64,000 bases of DNA. Source: Dyella_B sp036746095 (GTDB lineage: Bacteria > Pseudomonadota > Gammaproteobacteria > Xanthomonadales > Rhodanobacteraceae). Below are positions 27,008 through 34,832 of this stretch, piece after piece. Position numbers and translations under genes: made by a program. How positions within the stretch are numbered: the stretch's first letter is position 1; each line of letters starts with the position of its first letter. The stretch lies in contig NZ_DAIOEU010000001.1 in NCBI RefSeq assembly GCF_036746095.1, forward strand, positions 62,001-126,000, given 5' to 3'. The notes beneath the pieces are model-generated. The model worked only from the letters and a program-made list of their open reading frames with translations, searched no databases and was not told where the DNA came from.

Positions 27008-27661
27008 ATGGCATATCAATGTAAAGGCTGTGACGAGACAGTCGATGTCTCCGTCAAGCCAAAAACTTGTCCCAAATGCCAACAAAAATTCAAAGGATGG
27101 ACGCTCGTCGTTTCAAGTCCTGCTGTTGAAGCGAGGGAGACCTCCAGCGTGCCTGAATGGGATGGCGCAGCTACTGTCGCGCTCACGACGGCCAATCTTG
27201 TTACTGGCCAGACGCTCGATGCTCTCGGAGGACAACATGGATTCCCCTCGGCGACGTGCCTCAATGCGCTGTATGCGGCCATTGAGGTTCCCAAAGGGGG
27301 CAAGCTCGCTAAAAGTATTTACTTCAACGCATTTGCTGCCAATTACGACAAAGATACGGCGAAGCTGACAGGAAAGGTGAGCATAGCCACAAATACTCCT
27401 TACACCATCAATAGCACTGCCTCGCAATGTGCTGAGCGTGGCCTCTGGAAAAGCGTCGGAACGAGCTTGACTGGCGTGACCCTGCTGGGCATTGGCCAAA
27501 CTACGCGTCCCTGCCTGCTATGTTGCGCCCGCTTCAGTGCCCTTGCAGCCAGCAAAGGTGTCACGATCATGATTTATTTCGAAAAGAAATACGATGCTCT
27601 GCCTGGCAATACATGGCTGTTGTTTCCTCCAACGGTAGGAACGGCGGGTTATACGAGTTGA
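27008..27661 (+). CDS. Predicted deaminase-fold T6SS effector with N-terminal zinc ribbon
   Basis: 217 residues. Residues 1-30 carry two CxxC knuckles (C5/C8 and C21/C24), a zinc-ribbon pattern. The C-terminal half has the signature of the cytidine-deaminase superfamily: C141-A-E143-R, 26 residues later PC169LLC172, then a strand-loop resembling the deaminase core (VTIMIYFEKKY). In this fold the Cys/His and two Cys bind zinc and the Glu activates water; substrates are free nucleosides, nucleic-acid bases or proteins. Bacterial toxin deaminases such as DddA use this fold. No signal peptide. GGAGG precedes ATG 27008 and the stop overlaps the next small ORF (TGATG). The base or molecule attacked cannot be inferred. 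The motif is seen; the toxin role is inferred from context. Confidence 0.68.
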   Translation: MAYQCKGCDETVDVSVKPKTCPKCQQKFKGWTLVVSSPAVEARETSSVPEWDGAATVALTTANLVTGQTLDALGGQHGFPSATCLNALYAAIEVPKGGKLAKSIYFNAFAANYDKDTAKLTGKVSIATNTPYTINSTASQCAERGLWKSVGTSLTGVTLLGIGQTTRPCLLCCARFSALAASKGVTIMIYFEKKYDALPGNTWLLFPPTVGTAGYTS

Positions 27662-27855
27662 TGGCGCGCGAAGAATTTGAGGTCTTCGGAGGTGAGAACT
27701 CTTTAAAAAAAAACTGGCCTCTCCAAGTGGCGGTTTTTGCTGTGAGTCTTTCCAGGTCAGTGCTGACGGCAGATGGCTGGGTGTTTTTCACGCTTCCTTG
27801 GTTCCGACTTGAATCAAACGTCTGGAGGGTGGGCATATGGCTGCCGTTTGGGTGA
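27661..27855 (+). CDS. Small coupled ORF, candidate immunity to the deaminase
   Basis: 64 residues, starting on the last base of the preceding stop (TGATG) and ending 19 bases inside the next gene. The sequence is rich in Trp/Phe/Val (LPWFRLESNVWRVGIWLPFG) and lacks a signal peptide. Translational coupling and position suggest an immunity protein for the deaminase-like effector. No family is recognised and it is short, so it could be spurious. Confidence 0.45.
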   Translation: MAREEFEVFGGENSLKKNWPLQVAVFAVSLSRSVLTADGWVFFTLPWFRLESNVWRVGIWLPFG

Positions 27856-28598
27856 ATTGTGTTGAATGTGGAGACCGTTACCTCAGTTATGCGGAGCACC
27901 GATGCGACGGGCGAAAGCCCAGGTCTCTTGTCTCGACCGCGTTTACCAGCAAGGTGAAGCAGCTTGCCTCGAGCTGTTTCGGGGTAGAGGAAAAGCAGTT
28001 TTTGCTGAAGGAACATACGAGCTTGGGGTTTGCGCTAAGCGCCACTACGCAGATCCTGGAGCGGGGTTCGATCTACGATTCGACTCTGAAGTCCGTTCCC
28101 GAAGATCTGGACGAGCATAGGAAGACGCAGCTGCTTGGCCTTCAGGTAGGAACCAAGGGGCTTACCGTCCACGACGATAGCCACGGCACGATCGTCCATC
28201 TGCTGCAAACTCAGAACAGGGTGGATGAGATGCAAGGCACCTACGTTCACGAAGCCATGCATGCCTACTCGCACGACGATTTCAAGGAGCAATTCGGCAA
28301 GGATCTCGATGAAGGGACTACCGAATTTTTCGCACGGGAAATCATGGGGAAAATTGATCCTGATCTGCTAGGCAAGCGAAATAGGGTCTACAACCACGAA
28401 CACGCCTTGGCAGTGACATTCGTGGACACGTTTGGCAAGAAAGATGTGATCGATGCTTACTTTCGCGGCGACAAGCGCATCATTGGACTGGCTGGAGCTG
28501 GTTTGCGGGCCAAACCGTTGATGTCCGAGTGGAGAAGATACAAGGCGGCGATGGGTAGAGAGACCGATCCTCCTTTCTTCCAGGTGCTCGGCGCATAA
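27837..28598 (+). CDS. HExxH metalloprotease, candidate T6SS effector
   Basis: 253 residues. A zincin core is visible: YVHEAMH (H138, E139, H142) and 20 residues downstream a DEGTTEFFAR helix whose Glu159 would be the third zinc ligand, giving the HExxH...E gluzincin pattern. The N-terminus has C8xxC11 and H21-x-C23, a second zinc-binding knuckle reminiscent of the Cys-rich start of the deaminase-like neighbour. No signal peptide. GGAGG lies eight bases before ATG 27837. Probably cleaves a protein in the recipient cell; the target is unknown. No obvious dedicated immunity gene follows directly. Confidence 0.7.
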   Translation: MAAVWVNCVECGDRYLSYAEHRCDGRKPRSLVSTAFTSKVKQLASSCFGVEEKQFLLKEHTSLGFALSATTQILERGSIYDSTLKSVPEDLDEHRKTQLLGLQVGTKGLTVHDDSHGTIVHLLQTQNRVDEMQGTYVHEAMHAYSHDDFKEQFGKDLDEGTTEFFAREIMGKIDPDLLGKRNRVYNHEHALAVTFVDTFGKKDVIDAYFRGDKRIIGLAGAGLRAKPLMSEWRRYKAAMGRETDPPFFQVLGA

Positions 28599-28717
28599 GC
28601 AAAACATGGTGCTGCGGCGCTTGCCGCTCGTCGTGTTGGAAAAGCGCAGGCTCTTGTTACCTGTTGTTTTGTAATTTTGACAAAGATCGATGGCCGACTT
28701 GATCGAGGAGAAAAGGC

Positions 28718-29608
28718 ATGGGGCGGAGTTTGCGGGCGCGCAAAAAAGTGGACTACGCAGGAATTCTCCACAAATACGACAAGCACTCTTTCGTTTCGAC
28801 CAAGAAACCGAAGACCAAAGTCATCAGGATCAACGCTGCCAATGGGCGGGCTCTCGCAGCGCCTGTTCTTACGTCATGGCCATTTCTGGGCATGCATCAG
28901 GACGTCACGTATCATGACGATCTGAACAATACCTTTGGCTGGAACCTGAGGACAACAAACGAAATCTACCTGCCGTTCGCATGGCTGGATGTGCATGGCC
29001 AAGCGGTATGGCAAGGCCTTGAACAGGAGGTTGCAGGATTGGGCGGCGACGCGGTCGCGTGCCAGCACTTCGATCAGATCGCTACCGACATGCGTCAGTT
29101 GCTGGCCAATACGCGCATCACCGAATGCGTCGGTGAAGCGGCTGCCGCAATCTATGTGCTCGAGCGGCATCCCGGCCTCCAGATGATATGGGGCTACCAT
29201 GTTCATTCCGGCACGGGCATAGATCAGATCTGGGAAATTCCGAATCAATCAGGGGGTACGGACTTTCTGATCGTCGAGGCGAAAGGGCCCGGCGCGAACC
29301 TGAATTTCTCGGTATTCGTGCCGCCTGGATATAGCCAGATGGAAGAAGGGTGGATAGCGAACCACTTATACAGCATGAGTCAGAACAACCATGCCGCCGG
29401 CCTGAAGATTGTCAATGCGTTAGGCCTGCAATTTGTAAATGCGTATCCCAATTATCAGGGCGCCACCAAAAGCTACTATGGTTTGGCAGGGACGAGCAGG
29501 CATAAGCAGTCCGCTTCCCGCGTGTACGGAACAGTGGTCCAGGCGCAGTGGCTTTCTGACGGGCGCCTCGGTTACAGCGCCAGCCCTGTGGTTCAATATT
29601 TCACCTGA
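28718..29608 (+). CDS. PD-(D/E)xK nuclease-like T6SS effector
   Basis: 296 residues. The C-terminal half has the restriction-endonuclease-like order of motifs: an acidic helix (ECVGEAAAAIYVLE, E140), then G-I-D169 and a strand ending FLIVE187AK189G, the D...ExK metal-binding and catalytic set. Such domains cut DNA and are frequent T6SS and contact-dependent toxins. The N-terminal 60 residues are basic (LRARKK, STKKPKTKV). No signal peptide. GAGGAG precedes the ATG. The immunity gene is not certain; the next gene is one candidate. Confidence 0.68.
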   Translation: MGRSLRARKKVDYAGILHKYDKHSFVSTKKPKTKVIRINAANGRALAAPVLTSWPFLGMHQDVTYHDDLNNTFGWNLRTTNEIYLPFAWLDVHGQAVWQGLEQEVAGLGGDAVACQHFDQIATDMRQLLANTRITECVGEAAAAIYVLERHPGLQMIWGYHVHSGTGIDQIWEIPNQSGGTDFLIVEAKGPGANLNFSVFVPPGYSQMEEGWIANHLYSMSQNNHAAGLKIVNALGLQFVNAYPNYQGATKSYYGLAGTSRHKQSASRVYGTVVQAQWLSDGRLGYSASPVVQYFT

Positions 29609-29669
29609 TGCGGGACTTGGGGCCGGAGTATTTAGTCATAACTTGAAGCGCTAACGGCAAGGGGGACTT

Positions 29670-30116
29670 ATGAGGCTGAGCGAAGGCCAGACGGGTGCAT
29701 GTCATGCTGGAGGCGAAGATATCGTGTATCCGGAGATCAACACTTGCATGACCTTGACCGTGGTCTATAAGGACCCCGCGTATGTGATTGGCGGTCATTT
29801 TTCACGGCCAGTGGCGGGCATGCAGAGTGTTGCGCCGCTTCAGGTCGTGCAGAACATGCGCTCCAAGCAGGCCCTGATCGGAACGGTCTCGTCGATATTC
29901 CTGATCGGGGCAAGGAGCGTTTGGGGCGCTACGGAGATGCAGCCGATTTACGCTTTTATCGGCGAGTTGGACGGAGAGTTCGACAAGTTGCAGGAATTCG
30001 ATACGACGAGTTGGCAAAGCGTCAACATCACATTTGGATACCTGGGGAATATCGTGGTGGCGCCAACGGCGAGTGGTCACGTTGGGCAAGGGCAGCCGCC
30101 CACGCAGTGGCCGTAG
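29670..30116 (+). CDS. CheD-like Cys/His protein
   Basis: 148 residues. An NTC26MTLTVVYKDP strand-turn is followed by GGH43F, a spacing of 17 residues between Cys and His, the same as the catalytic C27/H44 of Thermotoga maritima CheD. The later pattern of short strands also fits the CheD/CNF deamidase fold. CheD deamidates glutamines; toxins of this fold inactivate GTPases or translation factors. Here it may be an effector, or an immunity protein for the nuclease just upstream. AGGGGGA ribosome site before the ATG. Fold assignment is by motif spacing only. Confidence 0.45.
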   Translation: MRLSEGQTGACHAGGEDIVYPEINTCMTLTVVYKDPAYVIGGHFSRPVAGMQSVAPLQVVQNMRSKQALIGTVSSIFLIGARSVWGATEMQPIYAFIGELDGEFDKLQEFDTTSWQSVNITFGYLGNIVVAPTASGHVGQGQPPTQWP

Positions 30117-30165
30117 CTATTCGGTGACATGACGGGCGAAGCCATTTATAGAGGGCGTTTTTTTC

Positions 30166-30750
30166 ATGAACGGCAATAATGCGAAATTCAAAGCCGATCC
30201 CGAAAAGTTTCTGAAAAACACGGGTATTCTGTGCTCGAAGATGGTCAGGAACTCGCAGGTCGACGGCTTCAAGGATATCCAAGGTCACGATGCGGTGGAG
30301 TTCGACCTGGTGCCCAAGGGGCGGTTTGTGGAATTGACCATCCTTGGTGCGGTGGGCAGCTATGCCAAGACCAAGCGTCGAGGCAGCCCGATCGTTGGGC
30401 ATTTTCTGCACTGGAATGGGCAGACCGCATCTTCCGGTTCTGGCAGCTTTGGCAGCATCGATCTGTCCAGCTGCACGGCAGATTACATATTCACCGCCCC
30501 ATTTACCGGCTGCCGCTTCGTGATGACACGAGATGGCGGTGTTCTTCGTGCCTACCATGAGCCGACACAGGACAACGTGACCGTCAACTACAGCGGTAGC
30601 GTGCTCTTGACGCTTGGGCCGGATTACGACGCAGGTGACGGCGTATCGGGCAATGGTGTCATCGTGCGCCGCCCAGGCGGCTGGAAAGCGATCGTCAGCA
30701 CCATGGTTTTCGGGGCGACATCGGCGGCGGTCCAGAGCGGCGATGTTTAG
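30166..30750 (+). CDS. CNF-like Cys/His protein, candidate deamidase effector
   Basis: 194 residues. The segment DYIFTAPFTGC116RFVMTRDGG...H131 resembles the catalytic core of CNF1/BLF1-type deamidases, where a Cys after a small-residue turn pairs with a His (spacing 15, as C866/H881 in CNF1). Those enzymes convert a key glutamine in a GTPase or a translation factor to glutamate. The upstream sequence FDLVPKGRFVELTILGAVG and the glycine-rich C-terminus are not diagnostic. It follows the CheD-like gene by 49 bases. The Cys/His pair is seen; enzymatic role and toxin function are inferred. Confidence 0.45.
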   Translation: MNGNNAKFKADPEKFLKNTGILCSKMVRNSQVDGFKDIQGHDAVEFDLVPKGRFVELTILGAVGSYAKTKRRGSPIVGHFLHWNGQTASSGSGSFGSIDLSSCTADYIFTAPFTGCRFVMTRDGGVLRAYHEPTQDNVTVNYSGSVLLTLGPDYDAGDGVSGNGVIVRRPGGWKAIVSTMVFGATSAAVQSGDV

Positions 30751-30918
30751 TTCAGGCTCAAAAGGGCAGTGATCACCTTGCAGGAAAGACGATCTTGAAG
30801 AAGGGATGGCTATTTGCCGAAAAGCGAGATCGCCATTGACCATCATTGCGGCCTCCGCCGCTGATGGAAAGTAAGTTGTCCGAAGACATTATCGTTACCA
30901 GCGTTTGGAGTACCCCCC

Positions 30919-31206
30919 ATGCAACCCGCAGCCCGCCTTGCCGACATGCACACCTGTCCGATGACTACCGGGCCAGTGCCCCACGTTGGCGGCCCGATAT
31001 CCGGCCCCGGTGCGCCAACCGTATTGATCGGTGGCATGCCGGTGGCATGCGTTGGCGACATGGCGGTTTGCGTGGGGCCACCGGATGCGATCGCGATGGG
31101 CTCGCCGAAGGTGTTGGCGGGCGGCCGGCCGGTCGCGCGCATGGGAGACAGCACTGTCCATGGCGGCGTGATCGTGCTGGGGTGCTTCAAGGTGATGATC
31201 GGCTAA
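30919..31206 (+). CDS. PAAR-domain spike tip protein
   Basis: 95 residues. PAAR proteins cap the VgrG spike with a zinc-bound cone and connect effectors to it. The whole protein is the PAAR domain: PAARLADMHTCPM, then PHVGGPI, APTVLIGGMPVACVGD, VLAGGRPVARMGD and HGGVI. There is no C-terminal toxin extension, so effectors would bind non-covalently. Lies among effector genes and distant from vgrG. Confidence 0.93.
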   Translation: MQPAARLADMHTCPMTTGPVPHVGGPISGPGAPTVLIGGMPVACVGDMAVCVGPPDAIAMGSPKVLAGGRPVARMGDSTVHGGVIVLGCFKVMIG

Positions 31207-31257
31207 GACGTGGCAAGCCATGTGGAGTTCGCGGCGGGACAAGGGGTGAGGCGAAGA

Positions 31258-31524
31258 ATGCATGTGAAGCCGTGGCTGATTTACCTGTTGATTGCCTGTA
31301 TCGGTCTGTTGCCGATACTACTTGCCATGCTGGCGAGTGCCCTGGCCAATTGGGCGAAGTGTGAGTTGAACGAGGCAAACGTTGGGCCGTGCGTCATTGC
31401 AGGCAGGGATGTGGGAAATGTGCTTTACGGTATGTTCGTGTGCGGTTGGTTCTCATTGATAATCATGCCTGCCGCCGGCCTCGCTGCATTGGTTTATTCG
31501 ATTTACTTGCTGGTGAAACGCTAG
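31258..31524 (+). CDS. Small two-helix membrane protein
   Basis: 88 residues with two clear membrane helices (LIYLLIACIGLLPILLAML and MFVCGWFSLIIMPAAGLAAL) separated by a loop with two cysteines (CELNEANVGPC) that would lie in the periplasm if the N-terminus is cytoplasmic. GAGG seven bases before ATG 31258 sets the start. Small membrane proteins next to T6SS effectors are often immunity proteins; which effector it would serve is unclear. Confidence 0.6.
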   Translation: MHVKPWLIYLLIACIGLLPILLAMLASALANWAKCELNEANVGPCVIAGRDVGNVLYGMFVCGWFSLIIMPAAGLAALVYSIYLLVKR

Positions 31525-31687
31525 GAGGTTCTGATCTATTCCACGTACCACTCACCACATTGATTCATATTGTTAGGGTGGCGGTTGTAATGTTCTTGTT
31601 GTCAGGTTGGCGGGATGGGTCCACGGCAGGCCTCTCTCACCGTTGAATCTGTGTTTCCAAACACTAGTGAGCAAAGGGCGAAGTGCG

Positions 31688-32182
31688 ATGCGCAAACAGT
31701 GGGTCATATCGCGTTCGGTCTGCAAGGTTTTGCTTATCGTTCTGGTATTTTTGTTGTCTGGCTTATCTGAGGGATGTGCGATGGGTGCGTTCGATCGTCT
31801 GGTTCTGATTTCCGAAGTACATGGCACCGTCTTGAAGGACGGCAAGCCGGTGGAAGGCGCCGAGCTGACCGAAAAGGTGGTGTGGTCGGACAATGAGAAC
31901 GAAATTCCGCCGCAGCAGACCGTCACCGATGCCAAGGGTGCGTTTGGGTTTCCGGCCATCGAGCGCAAGGCCGGCTTGCTGCGACTGGTTCCCGCCCAGC
32001 CGACGATCCAGCAAACCATCACGATCAAGTACCAGGGCGTTGAGTACACCGCCTGGCTGCATGGCAAGACTTCTTACAACGCCAATACGGAGCTCGACGG
32101 CAAGCCCATCAATCTGGTTTGTGAATTGACTCGCCAGCCGGATTACGAGGGCAAGCACTACGGCATTTGCAAAGCCGTGTAA
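31688..32182 (+). CDS. Lipoprotein-like partner of the lipase, probable immunity (DUF6795-like)
   Basis: 164 residues. A basic N-terminus and hydrophobic stretch (VLLIVLVFLLSGLSEGC) end at a cysteine, a poor lipobox but a clear export signal. The mature part is a beta-sandwich of the kind VHGTVLKDGKPVEGAEL ... VTDAKGAFGFPAIERKAG, a carboxypeptidase-regulatory-like or DUF6795-type domain often found beside T6SS phospholipases. It precedes the class 3 lipase gene by 33 bases. An envelope location suits immunity against a phospholipase. Start ATG 31688, with AGGGCGAAG upstream. Confidence 0.65.
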   Translation: MRKQWVISRSVCKVLLIVLVFLLSGLSEGCAMGAFDRLVLISEVHGTVLKDGKPVEGAELTEKVVWSDNENEIPPQQTVTDAKGAFGFPAIERKAGLLRLVPAQPTIQQTITIKYQGVEYTAWLHGKTSYNANTELDGKPINLVCELTRQPDYEGKHYGICKAV

Positions 32183-32215
32183 GACGCGGCTCCTTCATTT
32201 TTTCAGGGGATTACG

Positions 32216-33382
32216 ATGGCCATGGAACTTTCTCCGATTCAGGCGGCCGAGATTGCCGACAGTACTTACCAGGTGCGCCTGAGTTCGAACATGCGGTTTG
32301 CCGAGGCGGCGGCGCCAACTGCGCGCGAGGCTTTCGACATCGGCGGGGGCACCCATGTGGTTGGCAGCACCGGCATGGGTGTGATCGAACAGCAGACGGG
32401 CTTCGGCTACGTGGCGTGGGGAAAGGCGGCCCGCCAGGGCGAATGTCTCGTCACCGTGCGCGGTACGCATCCCAAGAGCGGCTACGACTGGCTGAGCAAC
32501 GTGCGCATGGGCGGTATCATCGGGCCCAGCGGCTATATCGTGCACACCGGGTTCTGGCGCGCGGCGCAATCGGTGTTGCCGCAGATCCTGCAACAGTTGC
32601 GCGGACGCAACCCTTCGGCATTGCACATTGTCGGCCATAGCCTGGGCGGCGCGATGGCCACCTTGATCGCAGACAGCCTGAGTGGCATCGGTTGCGGCGT
32701 GCGGCTATATACGTTCGGCGCGCCGCGTAGCGGTTTGGAGGGGCATGCCGAATATCTCTCCGGCCGATTGGGCGAGCAGAACATTTACCGTTGCTATCAC
32801 GATACCGACCCGGTGCCCATGGTGCCGATCTTTCCGTATTTCCATGTGCCATACGGCAGCAATGCGTATCGCCTGAAAGGCCCTGGCAAGTTGGTCAGCA
32901 TCGAGGCGCACTCCATGCCCGATGCGTACGAAAAAACGGTGGCGGGCTGCTCCTGGTCTTCATTGCCGGTCATCTTGCCCAAGCACAGCAGCTTCGAGAA
33001 AGCGAGCGAATGGCTTGCCGATGCGGCGAAGGATAGCGGCCCCTTCATCATGCGCTCGGCCGCTGCACTGCAATTGATCTTGTCCGCCCTGGACTGGATC
33101 GTAAAGCAGGTGAGCAATACGCCGCGCAACGTGTTGGGGGTGGGTTTGTTCGCGGGTACGACCGTACTCGATACTCTTGCGCGCCTGCTCTACAGCGGCG
33201 TGCTGCAATCGATTCGCCTTGGCGAGGCTGTCCGCAACTTGATGTCTGCGGTCATGCGGTTTATGGGGCGCGTCGTTGCTTCAACGGTCCAGATGACGGT
33301 GGGGTTCATCGAGTACGTACTTGGCTTGCTGTTCCGCTTCCTGTCGGCGATAGCAAGGCGTGCGTTGGACATGTTCTCCTAA
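32216..33382 (+). CDS. Class 3 lipase, probable T6SS phospholipase effector
   Basis: 388 residues. An alpha/beta hydrolase with the nucleophile elbow GHS142LGGA, an acid in CYHDTDPVP (D196/D198) and histidine in EAH232SMPDAY, as in fungal-type class 3 lipases and T6SS Tle proteins such as Vibrio TseL. The VTVRGTHPKSGYDWLSNV motif before it is typical. The last 100 residues are amphipathic to hydrophobic (LGVGLFAGTTVLDTLARLL, VGFIEYVLGLLFRFL) and may insert into membranes. Expected to hydrolyse phospholipids of rival cells. CAGGGGATT precedes ATG 32216. Confidence 0.85.
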   Translation: MAMELSPIQAAEIADSTYQVRLSSNMRFAEAAAPTAREAFDIGGGTHVVGSTGMGVIEQQTGFGYVAWGKAARQGECLVTVRGTHPKSGYDWLSNVRMGGIIGPSGYIVHTGFWRAAQSVLPQILQQLRGRNPSALHIVGHSLGGAMATLIADSLSGIGCGVRLYTFGAPRSGLEGHAEYLSGRLGEQNIYRCYHDTDPVPMVPIFPYFHVPYGSNAYRLKGPGKLVSIEAHSMPDAYEKTVAGCSWSSLPVILPKHSSFEKASEWLADAAKDSGPFIMRSAAALQLILSALDWIVKQVSNTPRNVLGVGLFAGTTVLDTLARLLYSGVLQSIRLGEAVRNLMSAVMRFMGRVVASTVQMTVGFIEYVLGLLFRFLSAIARRALDMFS

Positions 33383-33392
33383 GAACGGGGTC

Positions 33393-34766
33393 ATGGGCAT
33401 GAAGCGAGATTCTGCGCATATGTCGGCTCGTCGGTCTGCGGTTGCTGCGGCGGCGACGGACTATCGCGTCGCGCTGAACCAGGCCATGCAATCCCATCAG
33501 GCCGGCGACCTGGACACGGCCGAGCGCCTGTACCGCGATGTGCTGGAACGGCGCGCCGGCCAGCCTGATGCCATGCACTACCTCGGCGTCCTTTGTCATC
33601 AGCAGGGACGCAGTGACGAAGGCGTGCGCCTGATCGAAGCGGCGCTGAAGATCACGCCCAAGCACCCGGATGCGCACAACAACCTCGGCAATATCCATAA
33701 GGAATGCGGACGGCTGCGCGATGCCGAGCGTAGCTATCGCAAGGCGCTGGAATGCGGCCCGCAGCATTACAACGCGCAGAACAATCTGGCCGTGGTGCTG
33801 GAAGCGCAGGAGCGGCTGGAAGAGGCATTCGAGGCATACGCCAAGCTGCTGCAGCAGGCGCCGAAGTTTGCGCAAGGGTATTACTTGATGGGCATGTTCC
33901 TGCGCAATCATGCGCAGAGCAGGGAGCACGTCGAGCAGTCGGTGGAATGTTTTCGCACGGCATATCAATTGAACCCGCGTAATGTACGGGCGCTCGAATC
34001 GCTGGGCATGTCCTTGTACGCCCTGCATCGGCTGGAAGAGGCGGCGCAGGTTTATCGCGATTGGCTGGCGCGCGAACCGGAGCATCCGGTGCCGCGGCAT
34101 ATGCTGGCGGCTTGTGGCGCCGCGGAGGCCCCGTCGCGTGCGGCTGATGACTACGTGCGTGAAGTGTTCGATGCCTTCGCCGAGAGCTTCGACGAACAGC
34201 TGTTGAAGAATCTGAACTATCGCGCGCCGCAAGTCCTTGCGGAGGCGTTAGGTGGCGTGTTGCCAGGCGTCGTAGGCGCTCTCGATATCCTGGATGCTGG
34301 CTGCGGTACCGGGCTTTGCGCGCCATGGCTGCGTCCTTATGCCAAGCAACTGGTGGGCGTGGATCTTTCCGGCGGCATGGTCGACAAGGCGCGCGCGCGC
34401 GGCGGCTATGACGGGCTTGAGGTGGCGGAACTTACTGCCTATTTGCAGGCGCACCCGGATACCTACGACGTCGTGTTTTCCGCTGACACGCTGGTGTATT
34501 TCGGCGAACTGCGGGACGTGCTGGATGCCTCGCACGCTGCATTGCGTCCAGGCGGCTGGGTGGCGTTCACGGTGGAAGCTGCCGAGGGTGAAGACGACAG
34601 CGTCGTCCTTTCGCCCAGTGGCCGTTATCAGCACACGCGTGGTTACGTGGAACGTGTGTTGGCATCGACGGGTTTTTCGCACATCAGTATTCGCACGGAC
34701 ACCTTACGCAAAGAGGGTGGCCAGCCGGTGATGGGGTGGGTGGTGTTGGCGCAGCGCACACATTGA
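33393..34766 (+). CDS. TPR-repeat protein with class I methyltransferase domain
   Basis: 457 residues. Residues about 20-245 are tandem TPRs (NQAMQSHQAGDLDTAERLYR; HNNLGNIHKECGRLRDAERS; YNAQNNLAVVLEAQERLEEA). The C-terminal domain is an S-adenosylmethionine methyltransferase: ILDAGCGTGLCAP (about residue 297), VGVDLSGGMVDKA, FSADTLVYFGEL and LRPGGWVAFTVEA. The substrate is unknown; protein or small-molecule methylation are both possible. It sits ten bases after the lipase gene, so it belongs to the T6SS accessory transcript. ATG 33393 is chosen, with ATG 33399 close by. Confidence 0.8.
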   Translation: MGMKRDSAHMSARRSAVAAAATDYRVALNQAMQSHQAGDLDTAERLYRDVLERRAGQPDAMHYLGVLCHQQGRSDEGVRLIEAALKITPKHPDAHNNLGNIHKECGRLRDAERSYRKALECGPQHYNAQNNLAVVLEAQERLEEAFEAYAKLLQQAPKFAQGYYLMGMFLRNHAQSREHVEQSVECFRTAYQLNPRNVRALESLGMSLYALHRLEEAAQVYRDWLAREPEHPVPRHMLAACGAAEAPSRAADDYVREVFDAFAESFDEQLLKNLNYRAPQVLAEALGGVLPGVVGALDILDAGCGTGLCAPWLRPYAKQLVGVDLSGGMVDKARARGGYDGLEVAELTAYLQAHPDTYDVVFSADTLVYFGELRDVLDASHAALRPGGWVAFTVEAAEGEDDSVVLSPSGRYQHTRGYVERVLASTGFSHISIRTDTLRKEGGQPVMGWVVLAQRTH

Positions 34767-34832
34767 ACAGCATGGTTCGTGATCAAACGTTGCAATCGAC
34801 GCGATAACCGTGCACTGATTGACCAGGCAGGT

